From Streptomyces sp. Edi2 (GTDB lineage Bacteria > Actinomycetota > Actinomycetes > Streptomycetales > Streptomycetaceae), in assembly GCF_040253635.1 (NCBI RefSeq), contig NZ_JBEJGX010000003.1, positions 4,861,501-4,925,500 on the forward strand: DNA of 64,000 bases, given 5' to 3'. The position numbers and the translations under genes were made by a program. Below, piece after piece: positions 49,999 to 58,647 of this stretch. A model generated the notes under the pieces. It made no database searches. It was not told where the DNA came from and saw only the letters and a program-made list of their open reading frames with translations. The first letter of the stretch is position 1. Each line of letters opens with the position of its first letter.

Positions 49999-50022
49999 GG
50001 CCCTCGCTGCGCGGCGAGGGCC
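49999..50022 (+). terminator. Terminator after DUF397
   Basis: GGCCCTCG/CGAGGGCC, 8 bp arms with an 8 nt loop, 26 bp after the stop. Confidence 0.6.
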
Positions 50023-50099
50023 GCTGTCGTCTCGCCCCTCGGGGCGGCCCGCCTGTCACCAGTGCGGCGCGGTGTGTGCGTCGGCATCAACGCAAGAAC

Positions 50100-50141
50100 G
50101 CGCCCCCGCACGCGGCCGTGAGTGGCCGGGTGCGGGGGCGC
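50100..50141. terminator. Terminator at the end of the phage late operon
   Basis: GCGCCCCCGCAC and exact complement, 12 bp arms around 18 nt (with an inner CGGCC/GGCCG stem), 5 bp beyond the stop of the last minus-strand phage gene at 50147. Confidence 0.8.
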
Positions 50142-50146
50142 GTTGG

Positions 50147-50410
50147 TCAGTGGGTGATTTCCCATGCGGATAGGGCGAGGGCGGTGACGGCGACCAGTGC
50201 GGCGATGCTGGGCAGGGGCCAACGGCGTTGCTCGACCTGGTCGAGGCGGGTGTCGTGTTCGTCGAGGCGGCGCTCGGCCTGGTCGTTGCGCTGGGCGAGC
50301 AGGTCGTATCGGCCGTCGAGGCGGGCGTCGAGGCGGGCGAATCCTGCCTCGACGGTGCCGCGAAGTTGGGCGAGTTCGAGGGCGATATCGGTTGGGTCTG
50401 GTCCGGTCAC
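50147..50410 (-). CDS. Small phage protein, coiled coil plus one TM
   Basis: 87 residues: VTGPDPTDIALELAQLRGTV, a long coiled coil (LARLDARLDGRYD to LDQVEQRRW) and a C-terminal TM helix (about 67-83). This is the plan of XhlA-like phage lysis accessory proteins, which sit in the membrane and work with a holin. GTG at 50410 overlaps the stop of the holin-like gene by 4 nt. It is the last gene of the structural operon. No endolysin lies next to it in the window. Confidence 0.65.
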   Translation of the reverse strand: MTGPDPTDIALELAQLRGTVEAGFARLDARLDGRYDLLAQRNDQAERRLDEHDTRLDQVEQRRWPLPSIAALVAVTALALSAWEITH

Positions 50411-50691
50411 ATACTGCCTCCGTCGTTCGCGGCCGGCGGGGTCGACGGCTGCTCGTCGCCATTGCCGGGGGCGGTGTCCGGCGAGGTGGTGCGCAGCCAC
50501 TTGGGCAGCAGCTTCTGCACGGCGGGGAGTGCCATCACGCGTGTAAGGCCGGCGGCGACGGCGAGGGCCACACCGACCCCGGCGGCGGTGCGCGGGACGC
50601 CGGATGCGTTGATGATCAGGGGGAGCGCGGCGGCGAGGCCGAGAACCGTCTGTACGACGGTGCGGGCCGTGCGGCGGGCGGCGTCAGACAT
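50407..50691 (-). CDS. Holin-like small membrane protein
   Basis: 94 residues with a hydrophobic N-terminal part of two weak TM helices (about 14-30 and 36-55) and a hydrophilic Pro/Asn/Asp-rich tail. Position after the tail genes, and coupling to the coiled-coil/TM protein, suggest a holin or lysis membrane protein; the sequence alone would not prove it. ATG at 50691. Confidence 0.6.
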   Translation of the reverse strand: MSDAARRTARTVVQTVLGLAAALPLIINASGVPRTAAGVGVALAVAAGLTRVMALPAVQKLLPKWLRTTSPDTAPGNGDEQPSTPPAANDGGSM

Positions 50692-50715
50692 GGGCGGGGT
50701 TCCCTTTCGGTGGGG

Positions 50716-51546
50716 CTACTTGGCGGCCTGGTCGTCGTCGGTCTCGACGGCGAGGCGGGGGTCGGGCTTGCTGCTGGCGTCGGCGGCCTCGCCTGCGGGG
50801 GCGTCGGGCGCCTCGGCGGCGGCGAACGTGTTGCGGCCGTGGGCGGCGAACAGGCGCGTCTCGATCGGCTTGCGTGCCTTAGCGCTGCGGTGCTCGATCT
50901 GCCATCCGAGGTGGTCGAGGAATCCGACCCCGTGTAGCGGGCGCTGGATGGTGCGCGCGGTCCACTTGCCCGCGGGTACCTCCCACTCGTCGACGGTGAC
51001 GGGCTTCCCGCCCTCGGGCAGCATCCGGACGCGGACCGTGCCCCCGGCCTCGGCGAGGGTGGATAGCTTCAGGACGGCGACGGCGTTGTGTGCGGGGGCG
51101 CCGCCGACCCACGCATAACGCCACTGGTCCGAGGTGCTGCTCTGGTCGGCGGTCGGGTGCAGGCCGAGGGGGAGCCACGGGCGGCCGAGGAATCGGTCGC
51201 TGTGCCGGTCGTCCATCACGAGAATGCGGTCGGGCGAGGCGAGGTCACGCGACCACAGGCGCCATGTGCCGCGGTCTTCCTTCTCGCCCTCGACGGTCAG
51301 GGCGAACGTGCCGTCAAAGCGACGCAGCACGGTGCCGTAACTCCCGTCGGGCCACTCGCCGACGGTGAACGTCGAAAACGTCTTGCCGGGCGGGGTGACA
51401 ACCAGCTGGCCGCCCTCGGTGATCCGTACGTCGCCCTCGCGGATCTCGTCCATCGCGGGGCGGGTCTGCGCGCGGCCGGCAAGCTCGCGCACCTTTCGCT
51501 CAAGATCGCGGATGCGGTCGAGCAGGTCGTTAGGAACGGTAGCCAT
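50716..51546 (-). CDS. Phage tail-tip or receptor-binding candidate, 276 aa
   Basis: N-terminal coiled coil (LLDRIRDLERKVRELAGRA), then beta-rich sequence with GKTFSTFTVGEWPDGSYG and a domain ending in charged Ala-rich tail. Placed last of the tail genes, it could be the host-range determinant; there is no recognisable enzyme motif. ATG at 51546 is fused to the stop of the upstream gene (TGATG). Its open frame extends upstream but is a shadow of that gene. Confidence 0.6.
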   Translation of the reverse strand: MATVPNDLLDRIRDLERKVRELAGRAQTRPAMDEIREGDVRITEGGQLVVTPPGKTFSTFTVGEWPDGSYGTVLRRFDGTFALTVEGEKEDRGTWRLWSRDLASPDRILVMDDRHSDRFLGRPWLPLGLHPTADQSSTSDQWRYAWVGGAPAHNAVAVLKLSTLAEAGGTVRVRMLPEGGKPVTVDEWEVPAGKWTARTIQRPLHGVGFLDHLGWQIEHRSAKARKPIETRLFAAHGRNTFAAAEAPDAPAGEAADASSKPDPRLAVETDDDQAAK

Positions 51547-52649
51547 CAGGCGGCAGCCTCCAGAGTGAGGGTTGCGGTTTCGCCCTTGTCGCGGGTGGGC
51601 GGTGTGACGGTGATGCCGACGACGCGGTGTCGGGTGTCGTAGCCGTCGGGGTGCAGCAGGTCGCGGGCACGCAGGCGCACCGTGCGGCCGATCAGATCGG
51701 GGGTGACGCCCAGGTCGAGGCGGCACGTCACGGCGGGAATCACCTGCGGCCGGCGCAAGGCGGCGGCCTCGGCGCGGGCGTACTCGCCCAAGGTGCCGGC
51801 GTCGTCCACGCTGCTGTGATCGCTGGCGCCATCCAGACGCGGCCATCCGTCGGCGAGGGCCTGCTCGTCGACCAGCAGCTCGGAGAGCAGGGGCTTACTC
51901 TCGGCGGCCTGGTTGCTGTTGTTCGAGGCGCCGCGGGCCTGCCAGACGTTGGCGACGGTGGTCGCGTCCTCGGGGTGCTCGTAGGTGAGCACGGGCCCGG
52001 GGTGGTTGAGCACGATGTCGGCCTCGCCGCGGGCGATGCGCGGGTATCCGAGTTCGAGCAGCTTGCGGCGCCGGCCGGTGTCCGCGGCGCGGTCGCACCG
52101 GATGCGCCACTCGAACCCGTCCTCGACGGCGGCGAGCTTGTCGAGCAGTTCGCGTATGGGGGTCTGGTCGTGCTTGCTGTAGCTGCGGGTGCGCTTGATG
52201 CCGGATAGGTGGGTGTCGTACTCGATGCCGATGTCGCCGCCGGGCAAGCCTTGCGCGTAGTCGACGAAGTTCCGGGCGATGTCGAGTTGATCGATGTTCT
52301 CGGCGCGCAGCGACTCGAACAGGCGGCGGTGATCGAGGTAGGTGTCGAAGGTGCCGGCCTGGATCTCGTAGGAGGCGTAGCCGCGTTCGTCGATCTTGGG
52401 GACCGCTGACCACAGGATGCCGCCCCACCAGATGTCGCGGTCGCGCTCGACCCACAGGGCCGTACGGCCGCCTCGCAGGATGGGGCGCACACGGTCGGCG
52501 ATCTCTCGGTTCGGCACGGGCACGGTGGCCCGGAGCGACCCGGCTTTGCCGATGTAGTCCTCGACGCTGACCTCGGTCACGGGCAGCACGTCGAGCAGGG
52601 CGTCGGTGCGCAGATCACACACCAGGACGCGGTACGCGGGGGTTGTCAT
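51546..52649 (-). CDS. Phage tail protein (DUF5047-like / minor tail)
   Basis: 367 residues. MTTPAYRVLVCDLRTDALLD start; sequences such as RPILRGGRTALWVERDRDIWWGGILW resemble baseplate or tail-hub proteins of actinobacterial siphoviruses (gp37-like, DUF5047). Its position after the tape measure and a Dit-like protein fits the tail tip. ATG at 52649; an in-frame upstream extension (VKGGNTS) is possible. The protein's role in tail assembly is inferred from order. Confidence 0.7.
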   Translation of the reverse strand: MTTPAYRVLVCDLRTDALLDVLPVTEVSVEDYIGKAGSLRATVPVPNREIADRVRPILRGGRTALWVERDRDIWWGGILWSAVPKIDERGYASYEIQAGTFDTYLDHRRLFESLRAENIDQLDIARNFVDYAQGLPGGDIGIEYDTHLSGIKRTRSYSKHDQTPIRELLDKLAAVEDGFEWRIRCDRAADTGRRRKLLELGYPRIARGEADIVLNHPGPVLTYEHPEDATTVANVWQARGASNNSNQAAESKPLLSELLVDEQALADGWPRLDGASDHSSVDDAGTLGEYARAEAAALRRPQVIPAVTCRLDLGVTPDLIGRTVRLRARDLLHPDGYDTRHRVVGITVTPPTRDKGETATLTLEAAA

Positions 52650-52666
52650 GGATGTGTTCCCCCCTT

Positions 52667-53572
52667 TCACCAGTGGGCCGAGCGCCAGCGCAGGGTGACG
52701 GCGGCGCGCGGGTCGGCGGGGACGGATGCGGCGCCTCGGAATGCGAGCTGGTTGTCGCCGGGGGCGAGGGTGAACGCCTGCTCGGGCCAGCTGGCGACGC
52801 TGGCCTCGCTGAGCAGGCTTTCGCCGGTCGGCAGGGTGGTGGTGCCGGCGAAGGTGTCGATAGTGAGTTCTTCCCCCGGGGCGAGGGCGACGCGGTATTC
52901 GAGCCGCTTGCCGGTCGTGTGGTTGATCAGGGCCGGGGAGTCGACCGGGCCGCGGAACAGGATGGTTGGGTGCGTGGGCGCGGTGCCGAGGTTGTACGCG
53001 GTCACGTCGCCCGTGCTCGCCGGGGTGCCGCGCGGTTCGCCGGTGACGGGGTCGGTGTGCCAGGACAGGCACGGTTCCGGTAGTCCGGTCTCGACGCACT
53101 GCACGGCGGGGGTGTACCGGCGGGGGTCGGTCGCCTCCCACTCCAGCGCGCCGCCGGTCACCGTGCCGACGGAGTAACCGAGTTCTACCGGCACGTTCCG
53201 ATTGGTGATCCGTGCCCATGCCAGCAGGGGGCCGCGGTCGTCGAGGTGAACCAGTAGCGGTATCTCGTCCAGCGCGAGCGGGGTACCCGCATTGAGCGCG
53301 TCGACGACCGCGCCGAACCGGTACGCCTCGGCGCGAACGATCACCTCCTCAAGGCCGACGGTGCGCACCTGGGCGAGCAGGCGCCCCAGGTACGCACCGT
53401 GGTCCCCGGAGCGCGGCACGTTGCCGGAGTCCTGTGGGGGCAATTCCTCCCAGCCGGTCAGCTTGCGCCACCGGTAGGGGGTGCCGGCGCCGAGCAGCAA
53501 CTCGCCGTAACGGAGTTGTCCGGGCACCATCCCCTCAGCCATACCGGCGGCATCGATCGTTGTGCGGTCCAT
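52667..53572 (-). CDS. Distal-tail-like (Dit) protein
   Basis: 301 residues. Beta-rich protein with a N-terminal MDRTTIDAAGMAEG region and VEWEATDPRRYTP (family-typical phrase EATDPRRY also seen in siphovirus distal tail proteins), and a C-terminal galectin-like part. It follows the tape measure gene immediately (5 bp), the standard place of Dit. ATG at 53572. The assignment rests on gene order and the DPRRY phrase. Confidence 0.72.
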   Translation of the reverse strand: MDRTTIDAAGMAEGMVPGQLRYGELLLGAGTPYRWRKLTGWEELPPQDSGNVPRSGDHGAYLGRLLAQVRTVGLEEVIVRAEAYRFGAVVDALNAGTPLALDEIPLLVHLDDRGPLLAWARITNRNVPVELGYSVGTVTGGALEWEATDPRRYTPAVQCVETGLPEPCLSWHTDPVTGEPRGTPASTGDVTAYNLGTAPTHPTILFRGPVDSPALINHTTGKRLEYRVALAPGEELTIDTFAGTTTLPTGESLLSEASVASWPEQAFTLAPGDNQLAFRGAASVPADPRAAVTLRWRSAHW

Positions 53573-53577
53573 CCTGG

Positions 53578-55932
53578 TTAACCCCTCGCTTTCATGCGCC
53601 AATTGAGGGCCGCGGCAGTCTGGTCCGGGCTGTGGCCGGCGGCGTTGTGGAAGTTCTCGATATGCAGCAGCGGGCCCGTACGCCCGTATGCGCTGCTGCC
53701 GTATCCGGCCGCGCCCGCGGCGGCTGCTGCGGGCATTGTGGGGATGGCAGGGACGGGGACGAGTCGGCGCATGGCGCCCTCGACCGCGCCTTGCTCGGAG
53801 GTGATTCCGGCGGCGACGCCGGCAGGAATCCAACGGCCGACATCGCGCGCCATGACCTTGGATGGCGACGCGATCCCGAGGGCCTTTGCGATGGGGCCGG
53901 GGATGAGGTTTTTCGCCCACGAGGTGAGGGTCGAGCGCAGCCAACTGCCCATTGACTGGATGCCGTTCCACAAGCCGCGCACTACGTCCCGGCCCGCGTT
54001 GACCAGCAACGACCCGAGGTTGCCGAGTGCCGACACCATGCGGCCGGGCAGCCCGCGCAGCCACGCGAGAGCCTGACCGGCCTTCGCGATGATCGCGAGA
54101 TAGAAGCGGTTGAACGCGTTCGTTGCCGAGGTCCACAGTTGGCCGGCGAGCGGGGCGAGTGCGCTCACGGCCCGCCCTGGCAATCCCTTAATCCAGGCGA
54201 CGGCCTTGTTGATGCCGATCATCGCCCACGCGCCCAGTTTCAGAAACAGGGAGTGCAAGAATTCGCCGACGTTCCCAACGAGCGCTTTTGCTTGGTTCCA
54301 TGCTCCGGAGAAGTCGCCCCGCAACAGGCTCGTGAGGATTTTGAGTGTGGGCACGACGATGCCTGTTACGTATTTGGCGAGGACGTTCGCGAGGATGCTC
54401 GCGAGCTTGCCGATCAGGCCGATGATGGGTGTCAAAATCGGCATGATGGCCTTGAGGACGCTGCCCACGAGTTGTCCGAGCGCGGTGAGTACCGGACTGA
54501 GCGCGACCATGATTTGAGCGAACGCGCCGCCGAGGGTTCCCAGCGCGGGAGCGAGCGCCCTGACCAGCTGGGCGAGGACCGGGAAAACGCCCTTTGCCAG
54601 CGTGGTGAAGATCCCCACGATTGGACGGACGATCACGGGCAGTTGGGCAAGGATCGGGGCGAGCAGCGTCATCAGGGCGCCGCCGAGTTGCTTCACCACG
54701 GGGGCGAGCTGCGCGAAAATCGCGCCGACCGCGGACAAAATCGGGGTGAGCGCCGGCAGCAGCGCGGCGGCGAGCTGCCCGATCATCGGGAGCAGGGGCG
54801 AGACCGCCGTCACCAGCTGTCCGAGCGCGCCGGCCGCGGCCGACAGAACAGGACCGAGGGCGGCGACGATCGGCCGCAACCCGGCACCGAGGGCCCGAAT
54901 CAGCGTTTGCAGGGGCGGGCCGAGCAGCGCCAACGCGGGGCCGAGTGCCCCGGCGAGCTGGGAGACAAGCGGCGCTATCGCCCCCATGAGAGTCGAGAGC
55001 ACAGGGCCGCCCGCCTGGGCGAGCTGGCCGATCAACGTCCCGAGCGCGGGCAGGATTTGCGAGACGCCGGCGAAGAGACCCGAAAGCCCCTGGGCGGCTC
55101 CGGCCGCGCCGGTCGAGATCCCTTGGAAGAATCCGGCCAGACCCGTACCGAGTGAGGACAGGCCACCGGCTATCGCCGTGATCACGGGCGCCGCGGAGCC
55201 GACGGCATTCGCGAGCGCGGGCGCGAGCTTTTGCACCATGCTGAGCACGCCGTCGGCGAGCGTGCCGATCTGCGGGGCGACCGCGGAGAATGCTTTCTGC
55301 AAGCTCGGGGCGATCTGGTCGAACGCCGTGCGTGCCTTGCCCGCGATGGACACGAGCTGACTCTCGATCGGCCCGACCATGGCTTGTACTTGCTTGACGG
55401 CGTGGTCTTTGAGGCCGGTAAAAGCGCTCTTGACCTGGTCGGATGCTGCGGCGGCCTTGATGCCGATGCCGGCGAACAGGATCGGGACCGCGGCGAGGGC
55501 GCCACCGGCGGCGAGCGCGCCGCCCGACAGGGCGATCGTGGAAGTGCGCAGTACGGCGAGGGCCGGGCCGAGCGCGCCGAGCGCGCTACGTGCCCGCTCG
55601 GCGCCGCCCCCGATCTCGTTGCCGACCTGGTCGCCGAGACCGGCGGCGCTGGCGCGTGCCTGGTCGGCGCCAGCAGCAACCCCTGTAGCGAGGGCGTCGC
55701 CAAGTTCGTCGATCGCCCCGCGGGCCTGGTTCGTGCCGTTGGCGATGCCGTTGCCGACTGCCGCGCCGAGGGCGGCGGAGCCGCTGACGAACCGCCCGCG
55801 CACGTCGCGTAGGCGGCCGTCTGCGGACCGCTGTAGACCCTGGAGGGCGCGGTTGGCCTGCGCGACGCCACGATCGGCGCCGGAAGCGTCGAGGTCGATG
55901 GTTCCGACCAGCTCGCCAATGTTGAGCGCCAT
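53578..55932 (-). CDS. Tail tape measure protein
   Basis: 784 residues of mainly helical, Ala/Leu/Gly-rich sequence, with many LGxLLGxLAPVL-type segments across the middle and a hydrophobic block near 350-560. N-terminal MALNIGELVGTIDLDASGAD, a familiar tape-measure start in Streptomyces phages. Length sets tail length: at about 0.15 nm per residue the tail would be near 120 nm, an estimate. ATG at 55932. It is 16 bp after the end of the frameshifted chaperone, as expected. Confidence 0.92.
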   Translation of the reverse strand: MALNIGELVGTIDLDASGADRGVAQANRALQGLQRSADGRLRDVRGRFVSGSAALGAAVGNGIANGTNQARGAIDELGDALATGVAAGADQARASAAGLGDQVGNEIGGGAERARSALGALGPALAVLRTSTIALSGGALAAGGALAAVPILFAGIGIKAAAASDQVKSAFTGLKDHAVKQVQAMVGPIESQLVSIAGKARTAFDQIAPSLQKAFSAVAPQIGTLADGVLSMVQKLAPALANAVGSAAPVITAIAGGLSSLGTGLAGFFQGISTGAAGAAQGLSGLFAGVSQILPALGTLIGQLAQAGGPVLSTLMGAIAPLVSQLAGALGPALALLGPPLQTLIRALGAGLRPIVAALGPVLSAAAGALGQLVTAVSPLLPMIGQLAAALLPALTPILSAVGAIFAQLAPVVKQLGGALMTLLAPILAQLPVIVRPIVGIFTTLAKGVFPVLAQLVRALAPALGTLGGAFAQIMVALSPVLTALGQLVGSVLKAIMPILTPIIGLIGKLASILANVLAKYVTGIVVPTLKILTSLLRGDFSGAWNQAKALVGNVGEFLHSLFLKLGAWAMIGINKAVAWIKGLPGRAVSALAPLAGQLWTSATNAFNRFYLAIIAKAGQALAWLRGLPGRMVSALGNLGSLLVNAGRDVVRGLWNGIQSMGSWLRSTLTSWAKNLIPGPIAKALGIASPSKVMARDVGRWIPAGVAAGITSEQGAVEGAMRRLVPVPAIPTMPAAAAAGAAGYGSSAYGRTGPLLHIENFHNAAGHSPDQTAAALNWRMKARG

Positions 55933-55948
55933 GCGCAGGCCACCCCAC

Positions 55949-56280
55949 TTATTCAGTTATGTGTGCAGTTGTGTGGTGCTGTTGTTGTTCTGTTGTGTAT
56001 GCAGTTGTGGGCGCGCCCGTCGTCAGACGGGCGCCGGTCAGTGCGGCGATCTCTCGCGGGTTGGTCACTGCGCGCGGGGTGCGCCCCCACGCGCGGCGGA
56101 ATGCCGCCTCGGCCGACAATCCGCCGACCAGTACGAGAAACCGCCGCGTGCTCGTCTGCGCGAGGTCGGCGGCGGTGAGGTGGTATTCGCGGGCGAGGTC
56201 AGCCTCGACCGCGCTCCAGTTGGCTAGGACGGCTTGCCAGAAGCGGCCTTGATCGTCGCCGGGGTCGGGCGAGGGGCTTT
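55949..56280 (-). CDS. Frameshift extension of the tail-assembly chaperone (gpT-like)
   Basis: An open frame in -1 relative to the chaperone gene, with no start codon of its own in a sensible place. It begins SPSPDPGDDQGRFWQ right after the slippery site, includes EADLAREYHLTAADLAQTS and LSAEAAFRRAWGRTPRAV and ends with a Gln/His/Thr-rich tail (EQQQHHTTAHI). Joined through the -1 shift it makes a 237-residue protein (128 + 109). The R-x-x-W-G-R-x-P end matches known gpT-like tails. Confidence 0.8.
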
Positions 56281-56661
56281 TCCCTGCTCGCCCTCCTGGT
56301 CGGCCTCGCGCTCGTAATACAGCTCGGCCGCCTCGCGCATCGACAAGCATCCGGGTTCGCGGCTGTTGGCGGCGGACCAGATAAGGACGATGCCAAGCTG
56401 ATCGTCCTGCATGCCGTTCTCGGCCCACTCATCCAGCGCACGCGGGCCGAACAGGGAAGAGAGCAGACGGCGGATGTCGTCCGGGTCGCTGCTGTGCTTG
56501 ACGCGTTCCATCTGGAGCGTGAAAAGGAGCGGGAGCGACGTAGGGAGCACGTATTCGCGCCCGTACAGCCGCAGTACCGCACCGAACCGCGGCTCGGTGG
56601 CCTGCTCCTCGGCAAAGAACTCGTCGAAGTCGGAGACCTGGCGGGTGTGCTGGTCGGTCAC
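56224..56661 (-). CDS. Tail-assembly chaperone (gpG-like)
   Basis: 145 residues: VTDQHTRQVSDFDEFFAEEQ start, then FTLQMERVKHSSDPDDIRRLL and a Glu/Lys/Pro-rich end. Its order (after the tail tube, before the tape measure) and an overlapping -1 frame identify it as the short form of the chaperone pair. GTG at 56661 overlaps the tail-tube stop by 4 nt. Codon 127-128 (GGA AAA) lies on the slippery heptamer. Confidence 0.85.
   Translation of the reverse strand: MTDQHTRQVSDFDEFFAEEQATEPRFGAVLRLYGREYVLPTSLPLLFTLQMERVKHSSDPDDIRRLLSSLFGPRALDEWAENGMQDDQLGIVLIWSAANSREPGCLSMREAAELYYEREADQEGEQGKAPRPTPATIKAASGKPS
56278..56284 (-). promoter_or_regulatory. Programmed -1 frameshift slippery site GGGAAAA
   Basis: On the minus strand the heptamer is read G-GGA-AAA in the chaperone frame, an exact X-XXY-YYZ slippery site. 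Slippage by -1 gives GGG AAA and continues AGC CCC TCG into the gpT-like frame. The position, between the chaperone and the -1 frame and before the tape measure, is the standard place in siphophages. Confidence 0.85.
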
Positions 56662-57143
56662 GCTGCCTCCTCGGCGCAGATGGTGAACACGGGGGCGTAG
56701 CGCGGCCGGCCGCACTGCGTGAACGATGCCGTCCAACTGGTCTTGTCGTTGACCTCGCCCTCGGACTTGTCCGGCGTGACGGTGGCCTCCCAAATGACCC
56801 ATGTGTCTTGGGAGTCGTGGCGCCACCGGATGAGGTTGCGCGAGTCGATGCCGAGGCGCTGCCCCCAATAGCGGTCGACGTACGCCTGTCCTTCGGCCTG
56901 GCGGCCTGTGGCCGGGTCGAGGGCCCATTGCCCTTCGACTTCGATCTGTCCGCCACGCTGCATGACGTCCTGCTCGTACCAGCCGGCCGAGTCGAAAGAG
57001 GTCGTCTCGGCGGTCTCCTCGTTTTCGCTCGCGTTGTGCGACCAGCTCGTCAGGTTCTCGATCGGTAGCCATCGCTTGTGGTGGGCGTGCGACTGGTCGA
57101 GGACTTCGAAACGCCATCCGCGGGCGTCAATCGGTCGTCCCAT
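56658..57143 (-). CDS. Major tail (tube) protein
   Basis: 161 residues. MGRPIDARGWRFEVLDQSHAHHK start, with RWLPIENLTSWS, ETTSFDSAGWYEQDVMQRGG and DVRL-like VDRYWGQRL blocks. These are typical of the Streptomyces phage tail tube proteins. ATG at 57143. It is directly followed by the chaperone gene (4 nt overlap). Confidence 0.85.
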   Translation of the reverse strand: MGRPIDARGWRFEVLDQSHAHHKRWLPIENLTSWSHNASENEETAETTSFDSAGWYEQDVMQRGGQIEVEGQWALDPATGRQAEGQAYVDRYWGQRLGIDSRNLIRWRHDSQDTWVIWEATVTPDKSEGEVNDKTSWTASFTQCGRPRYAPVFTICAEEAA

Positions 57144-57167
57144 GCTGGAACTCTCCTTCTGTTGTTG

Positions 57168-57596
57168 TCAGTTGGCGCGGTGTGTGGTCGGCGCCCCGAT
57201 GTCGAGGTCGAAATTCACGACGTGTTCGTGTCGGCCGCAGGAATCGGGGGCCATGGGGGCCGGGGTGGCGCGTGCGGCGGCGAGGACAAGCCACGTGCCG
57301 TCGGGTAGTTCTCGCCCGGCGAGGCCGTGAAGTGCGCTGTAGATCGCGTGAGCGCGGCGGCGAGAGATACGCGGGTCGGGCCCGCCGCGTACGCGCACCT
57401 GTAGGCGCGGGGTGTCGTAGGCGTTGCGGGCATCGGGCGCGGCGCCGTCGTACAGCCACAGGGCGACCGCGGCATCGGGGGCCGGCGGCATGATCTCGAC
57501 GAACAGATCGCCGGCCGTACCGGTCGGGTCGTAGGTGACCAGTCCGCGGCCGTCGAGCAGGCGGGCGACGCCGTCGAGCGGGTCGAGGTCAGCCAC
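57168..57596 (-). CDS. Tail terminator / minor capsid protein
   Basis: 142 residues: VADLDPLDGVARLLDGRGLV, then DPTGTAGDLFVEIMPPAPDAAV and RLQVRVRGGPDPRISRRRAHAIY. The pattern of gp-like tail terminators (short alpha/beta protein before the tube). GTG at 57596 overlaps the preceding gene by 8 nt. A longer frame up to 57887 is shadow. Confidence 0.7.
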   Translation of the reverse strand: MADLDPLDGVARLLDGRGLVTYDPTGTAGDLFVEIMPPAPDAAVALWLYDGAAPDARNAYDTPRLQVRVRGGPDPRISRRRAHAIYSALHGLAGRELPDGTWLVLAAARATPAPMAPDSCGRHEHVVNFDLDIGAPTTHRAN

Positions 57597-57942
57597 GCAA
57601 CGACCTCCGCAGTTGCGCGGCGATGATCTCGGCGACCGTGCCGGCCTGCTCGGTGAGTGGCCGTTCGAGGTACTTCGCTGTTCGGCCGGCGTCGTGCCGG
57701 TAGCTGAGTTCTTCGTGCTGCCTGATCGCGTACGGGGTGTCGTAGGAAACGCCTGCCTTGAGCTGCGACTCGTCGACGCTTGCGGCGCCGGAGCGTTCGA
57801 GGGTGGCCTCTTCAAGCGGAACGACTCGACGGGACTCGGCGAGGACGTGTTCGGCGGCGATGCGTAGTCCTCGCACGGCCCCGGCATGGGTGCCGGCGAG
57901 GGCCTGCTCGCCGTGCCATCGCAGGCGGGCGCGCTGCGTCAT
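57589..57942 (-). CDS. HK97 gp10-like head-tail protein
   Basis: 117 residues: MTQRARLRWHGEQALAGTHA, then AAEHVLAESRRVVPLEEATLERS and YAIRQHEELSYRH. The RxVPLxxGxL and YAxxxHE blocks are the signature of the HK97 gp10 family, which connects head and tail. ATG at 57942 overlaps the upstream stop by 4 nt. Confidence 0.82.
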   Translation of the reverse strand: MTQRARLRWHGEQALAGTHAGAVRGLRIAAEHVLAESRRVVPLEEATLERSGAASVDESQLKAGVSYDTPYAIRQHEELSYRHDAGRTAKYLERPLTEQAGTVAEIIAAQLRRSLRG

Positions 57943-58256
57943 TCGGCGCTCACCTCCGTTGACTGCGGTACCGGGAGCCCTGGCGCGGTGTGGTGGGCGA
58001 CGCTGATTGCCCGGGTGGTGCGGCCGTCGGGGAGGGTGATCCGTGACTCGGCCGGACAGTCGAGGCCCGGCTCGGCGATGATCTGCGCGGTACTGGTGAC
58101 CTCGCGTCCCTCGCGATCACGCACGGTCCGGACCGTCTCCGCGACCAGGGCGGGCACGTCCTCGACGGGCGGACCGTACTGCTGGCCGTACGCGCTGTCG
58201 CCGAGGTAGGGCTCGACCGTGATCCGGTGCCGCAGAAGCCACCGGGGGACGTTCAC
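57939..58256 (-). CDS. Head closure (stopper) protein
   Basis: 105 residues: VNVPRWLLRHRITVEPYLGD start, with AYGQQYGPPVEDVPALVAETVRTVRD and ITLPDGRTTRAISVAHHTAPGLPVP. The short beta-barrel size and place in the order (after the adaptor, before gp10) fit a phage head-closure or head-tail joining protein. GTG at 58256 overlaps the upstream stop by 4 nt. Confidence 0.78.
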   Translation of the reverse strand: MNVPRWLLRHRITVEPYLGDSAYGQQYGPPVEDVPALVAETVRTVRDREGREVTSTAQIIAEPGLDCPAESRITLPDGRTTRAISVAHHTAPGLPVPQSTEVSAE

Positions 58257-58642
58257 CAGATCACCCCCGGCAGCAGGCCGGCGCAGGACAGGGCGCGGTG
58301 TGCGCGGGGGGCGAGGTCGACCTCGCCGGGCGCGGTGGGGGCGTCCTTGCGCCCGGACAGGCTTACGGGGCCGATGCTGACGGAGTCCCATCGACTGGCC
58401 GTGCCTGTGCCGTCGTCGCCGATGGCGAGCTGGTACTCGACCTGTGCACAGGTGGCGTCGGCGAGAGCGTCGGCGACCTCGGGTTCGGTCGGCATGCCGG
58501 CGCCGTCGGTGGCGTATACGGCCGTGAGTAGGGCGTCGTCCACGTCCTCACTGGCGCGGGCGAGAAGCCGCTCGGCGTCCGCCGGGGCCGGCTGGCCAGT
58601 CCACGCCGAGAGACGTTCGGGGGTGGCGTAGGTCCGGCCCAT
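58253..58642 (-). CDS. Head-tail adaptor (gp6-like)
   Basis: 129 residues: MGRTYATPERLSAWTGQPAP, helical repeat DAERLLARASEDVDDALL and TCAQVEYQLAIGDDG. The helical bundle and AxxQVEY motif are characteristic of siphovirus connectors. ATG at 58642; it lies 5 bp after a small gene. Confidence 0.75.
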   Translation of the reverse strand: MGRTYATPERLSAWTGQPAPADAERLLARASEDVDDALLTAVYATDGAGMPTEPEVADALADATCAQVEYQLAIGDDGTGTASRWDSVSIGPVSLSGRKDAPTAPGEVDLAPRAHRALSCAGLLPGVIW

Positions 58643-58647
58643 GGCGG

